From: Steromphala cineraria
Taxonomy: Eukaryota; Mollusca; Gastropoda; Trochida; Trochidae
DNA: 64,000 nucleotides
Direction of reading: 5' to 3'
Assembly: GCA_916613615.1 (NCBI GenBank)
Contig: OU744723.1
Span: 31,192,171-31,256,170 of the forward strand
Positions within the stretch are counted from its first letter, which is position 1, and every line of letters starts with the position of its first letter. Position numbers and translations under genes: made by a program. Below the pieces are notes generated by a model that was not told where the DNA came from, made no database searches, and was given only the letters and a program-made list of their open reading frames with translations. Below are positions 63,401 through 64,000 of this stretch, one piece after another.

Positions 63401-63739
63401 TATTATCTGACAAATGCAACCAATAAACAACTTGTGATAAATAATTTTTGCTTTTTTTATTATTCTACCATCAAGAACAATAAGTCATTTAAAGATTTTT
63501 GTGCATGGAGAAGACTGCGCTTTAGAATAGTATTTCCATTGCAAGCACATGAGAAGTCTCTGAAAGTGGAAGGTTGATTTACTCGCCACAATGCCGTACC
63601 TTAGTGATTGTCAGTACCACATCAGTAGAAGTAACTAGCGGAGAGAGAGATCCGGTGAGCTTGTAGCCCAACACCTGGGGGAGCACCATGCTGATGGACT
63701 GGCCCAGCATCACCGCCTCCGCTTCTATACCTCCCACAC
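45334..63739 (-). CDS. ACO1: Cytosolic aconitase / iron regulatory protein 1, 3' part of gene
   Basis: Sixteen minus-strand exons with consistent phases encode 668 residues plus stop, aligning through to the C-terminus of IRP1/ACO1 (889 residues in human). The family isomerises citrate to isocitrate when holding a 4Fe-4S cluster and binds iron-responsive elements in mRNA when the cluster is lost. Cluster cysteines are present in [12 protein letters not shown] and GYGCMTCIG. Substrate-binding arginines are visible in [12 protein letters not shown] and GSGSSRDWA. The swivel domain begins near [14 protein letters not shown]. About the first 220 residues lie beyond the right edge. The sequence is of the cytosolic IRP1 type ([16 protein letters not shown]), not mitochondrial aconitase. 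Tail-to-tail with the EML-like gene. Confidence 0.96.
45912..46097 (-). CDS. ACO1: ACO1 exon, swivel domain
   Basis: Encodes [20 protein letters not shown] through TAHVLDVQ (62 codons, phase 0 both sides). Acceptor ATTCCACAG, donor GTGTGT. Confidence 0.97.
46158..46433 (-). mobile_element. tRNA-derived SINE, copy A
   Basis: The minus strand begins with a pol III box-A-like TAGCGCAGTGG and a box-B-like GTGGTTAGAATC, followed by a body shared with copies B and C and ending TATTTCACTTATA-like on the plus strand. Lies in the ACO1 intron, in the same orientation as the gene. Confidence 0.75.
46648..46770 (-). CDS. ACO1: ACO1 exon, active-site Ser/Arg
   Basis: Encodes [20 protein letters not shown] through AAKGPFML, with [10 protein letters not shown] holding the catalytic serine and a substrate arginine. 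Acceptor TTTATCAG, donor GTGAGT. Confidence 0.97.
47358..47505 (-). CDS. ACO1: ACO1 exon, start of swivel domain
   Basis: Encodes [20 protein letters not shown] through VHIPSGEE. Acceptor TGTGTTACAG; donor GTGGGT. The intron upstream is 8.9 kb. Confidence 0.97.
47675..49245 (+). mobile_element. Composite hairpin element E3 with ~145-bp tandem core
   Basis: Starts near TATAGGCCGTGGGCCGAGG. About five core units lie at 48480-49191; starts of AGCTTTCTAGGCCT-type blocks are at 48624, 48776, 48904 and 49048 (spacing 152, 128, 144, 144). Then an ACGGACGGATGGACGACGG microsatellite, then a hairpin AAGCCCATTGGGCCTT. The outer ends are an imperfect inverted repeat. No ORF. Confidence 0.72.
52190..53275 (+). 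repeat. 156-bp satellite, seven units
   Basis: The block CGGCCATCTTGGATTCTCA recurs at 52213, 52369, 52525, 52681, 52837, 52993 and 53149, exactly 156 bp apart. The last four units are nearly identical; the first is the most diverged. Each unit carries ATGGCTGCCATGGCGGCCAT. Confidence 0.97.
53276..53352 (+). repeat. ACGG tetranucleotide microsatellite
   Basis: About 18 GACG/ACGG units with CAGA interruptions directly follow the satellite and precede the terminal hairpin of E4. Its open frame ([12 protein letters not shown] on the minus strand) is a repeat artefact. Confidence 0.95.
53507..53748 (-). mobile_element. tRNA-derived SINE, copy B (diverged)
   Basis: Shares with copy A and copy C the tail TATTTCACTTA, the GTATTGCAGGG block and the head complement GCACTATCAC. 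Box A and B are degraded. Same orientation as the other two. Confidence 0.65.
54118..54394 (-). mobile_element. tRNA-derived SINE, copy C (best preserved)
   Basis: The minus strand begins GGGGGTGTGATAGCGCAGTGG (box A) with box B GGGTTCTAATCTC about 45 bases later, as in a tRNA gene. The ~200-bp body ends in ATAAGTGAAATACTC. No poly-A tail is obvious. Lies in the ACO1 intron. Confidence 0.78.
55545..55751 (-). CDS. Possible nested ORF in ACO1 intron (uncharacterised)
   Basis: A 68-codon frame starts in a good context (CAAAATGGCGGCC) with [20 protein letters not shown] and continues Cys/His-containing and globular-looking to GIAGYKT. An inverted CCAAT box (ATTGGTCAAT) lies ~40 bp upstream of the ATG. 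No domain is recognised with certainty; the CxCH...C pattern could be a small zinc-binding segment. It could be the first exon of a nested gene, a retrocopy, or chance. Confidence 0.3.
   Translation of the reverse strand: MAAPMKKCFCHLHEIDKEPLLLCKHVSWTKLFDSAGVRASIDGLEELFAVKLPNNSELVAAGIAGYKT
56400..56542 (-). CDS. ACO1: ACO1 exon, [13 protein letters not shown]
   Basis: Encodes [20 protein letters not shown] through RYLSNRG, containing the conserved [20 protein letters not shown]. Acceptor GTATTGCAG, donor GTGAGC; ends in phase 2. Confidence 0.97.
57078..57182 (-). CDS. ACO1: ACO1 exon
   Basis: Encodes [20 protein letters not shown] through KSPPFFHNM (35 codons), matching the [17 protein letters not shown] segment. 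Donor GTCAGT. Confidence 0.97.
57243..57302 (+). repeat. Fragment of E5-type element end
   Basis: ACAAGGCAAAAGTGAGCACA and TACATACCCC correspond to the sequence around the left end of E5 (61502-61550). Solo 5' fragment. Confidence 0.6.
57788..57847 (-). CDS. ACO1: ACO1 exon (20 codons)
   Basis: Encodes [20 protein letters not shown], matching the YVIPGMFKEVY segment. Acceptor TGTGTGCAG, donor GTGAGT. Confidence 0.96.
58274..58338 (-). CDS. ACO1: ACO1 exon (21 codons plus 2 bases)
   Basis: Encodes [20 protein letters not shown] then Q, matching VFLKDIWPTRDEIQ. Acceptor TGTTCCAG, donor GTCAGC. Confidence 0.96.
58873..59029 (-). CDS. ACO1: ACO1 exon, substrate arginines
   Basis: Encodes [20 protein letters not shown] through [19 protein letters not shown] holds two substrate/RNA-contacting arginines of the family. 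Acceptor TCCCCTCAG, donor GTAGGC. Confidence 0.97.
59335..59419 (-). CDS. ACO1: ACO1 exon, Fe-S cysteine pair
   Basis: Encodes [20 protein letters not shown] then EVAEGIEK. The CxxC pair ligates the 4Fe-4S cluster (equivalent to human Cys503 and Cys506). Donor GTGCGC. Confidence 0.97.
60083..60218 (-). CDS. ACO1: ACO1 exon
   Basis: Encodes [20 protein letters not shown] through TPYLEALG, with the conserved [15 protein letters not shown]. Acceptor TCTGTGCAG, donor GTACGC. Confidence 0.97.
60366..60513 (-). CDS. ACO1: ACO1 exon, first Fe-S cysteine
   Basis: Encodes [20 protein letters not shown] through [27 protein letters not shown] carries the cluster cysteine equivalent to human Cys437. 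Donor GTGATT. Confidence 0.97.
60853..60981 (-). CDS. ACO1: ACO1 exon
   Basis: Encodes [20 protein letters not shown] through STKVGFK, matching [20 protein letters not shown] of the family. Donor GTGGGG. Confidence 0.97.
61528..62386 (+). mobile_element. Composite hairpin element E5
   Basis: Inverted ends ATACCCCCGC (61528) and GCGGGGGTAT (to 62386) match 10/10. Two core repeats (~150 bp; AAAAGGCACAACAGCATCAT at ~62059 and ~62222) are followed by a CGGACGGACGCACGCACGG microsatellite and a terminal hairpin TATACCCCCG...CGGGGGTATA. An extra short tandem pair (TTCCAATATATGTATTCTTT) lies at 61750-61808. Similarity to the fragment at 57243 extends ~25 bp left of the inverted end, so the true 5' border may be near 61502. 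Confidence 0.8.
62603..62703 (-). CDS. ACO1: ACO1 exon
   Basis: Encodes [20 protein letters not shown] then [13 protein letters not shown], matching MFRDFNDPSQDPDF. Donor GTGAGC. Confidence 0.97.
63099..63270 (-). CDS. ACO1: ACO1 exon
   Basis: Encodes [20 protein letters not shown] through [10 protein letters not shown], nearly identical to the IRP1 family in LSIADRATI and NMCPEYGAT. Acceptor TTGCTTGCAG, donor GTTTGT. Confidence 0.98.
63600..63739 (-). CDS. ACO1: ACO1 exon, most 5' in window
   Basis: Encodes [20 protein letters not shown] through TDVVLTITK. Starts in phase (GT completes a glycine codon from an upstream exon), so earlier exons lie beyond 64000. No further ACO1 exon is visible in 63740-64000. 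Confidence 0.97.
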
Positions 63740-64000
63740 CTGTAACATGGGACATGGGACACCGGTCTGTAGGCTTACCTGCTCTATCATTACTCTGTCA
63801 TATAGATAGACCCTGACCTTGACCCTGAATCATTTTTAAAATACATTTGTATTGTCTCTTCCTGGATATGATCACTATCAATAGAGGGTCACCACAAAAC
63901 GATCTAATAACTGACTCTTGCTCCTGGAGAAGAAGATGATATTAGTTTTTTAGGGTTTTGTCAACATGGCACTTGCTAAGGCTCACAGGGTAACCGAACC

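Overview
This is a eukaryotic, intron-rich, AT-rich genomic window. It reads as a lophotrochozoan, most probably a mollusc (bivalve-like). Evidence: two conserved metazoan genes split into many short GT-AG exons, and abundant short non-autonomous transposable elements. Several of those combine tandem core repeats, an ACGG microsatellite and a terminal hairpin, a layout described for bivalve 'pearl'-type elements. The taxon is an inference; no species-level marker is visible.

Layout. (1) 1-10295: no confident gene. It holds a 2.2-kb purine-rich satellite (1187-3391), which creates spurious long ORFs on both strands, then AT-rich sequence with minor repeats. (2) 10296-33510, plus strand: a complete-looking gene of 25 exons whose splice phases all agree, giving 1,118 residues. 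It encodes an EMAP/EML-family microtubule-associated protein. The C-terminal two thirds are the HELP motif and WD40 (TAPE) region. The N-terminus is an EF-hand-like module with one canonical calcium loop, not the trimerisation coiled coil of vertebrate EML1-4. Its introns carry three copies of a ~600-bp repeat, a 28-bp minisatellite and a composite hairpin element. (3) 33511-45333: gap between the two convergent genes, rich in elements: a TTAA-flanked MITE, a PIF/Harbinger derivative with TTA target duplications and a transposase N-terminal remnant, a hairpin composite element, a 91-bp palindromic MITE with a 9-bp target duplication, and a ~610-bp inverted-repeat element. (4) 45334-63739, minus strand: the 3' three quarters (16 exons, 668 codons) of cytosolic aconitase / iron regulatory protein 1 (ACO1/IRP1). 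All three Fe-S cysteines are present; the 5' exons lie beyond the right edge. Its 8.9-kb intron is built largely of two composite elements, one with a 156-bp satellite, plus two tRNA-derived SINEs and a possible nested ORF.

The two genes are arranged tail to tail and show no functional link. The most interesting material is (a) the EF-hand/EML domain combination and (b) five composite repeats that differ in sequence but share one architecture: 5' inverted end, tandem core, GC-rich microsatellite, 3' hairpin. No tRNA, rRNA or CRISPR feature is supported.
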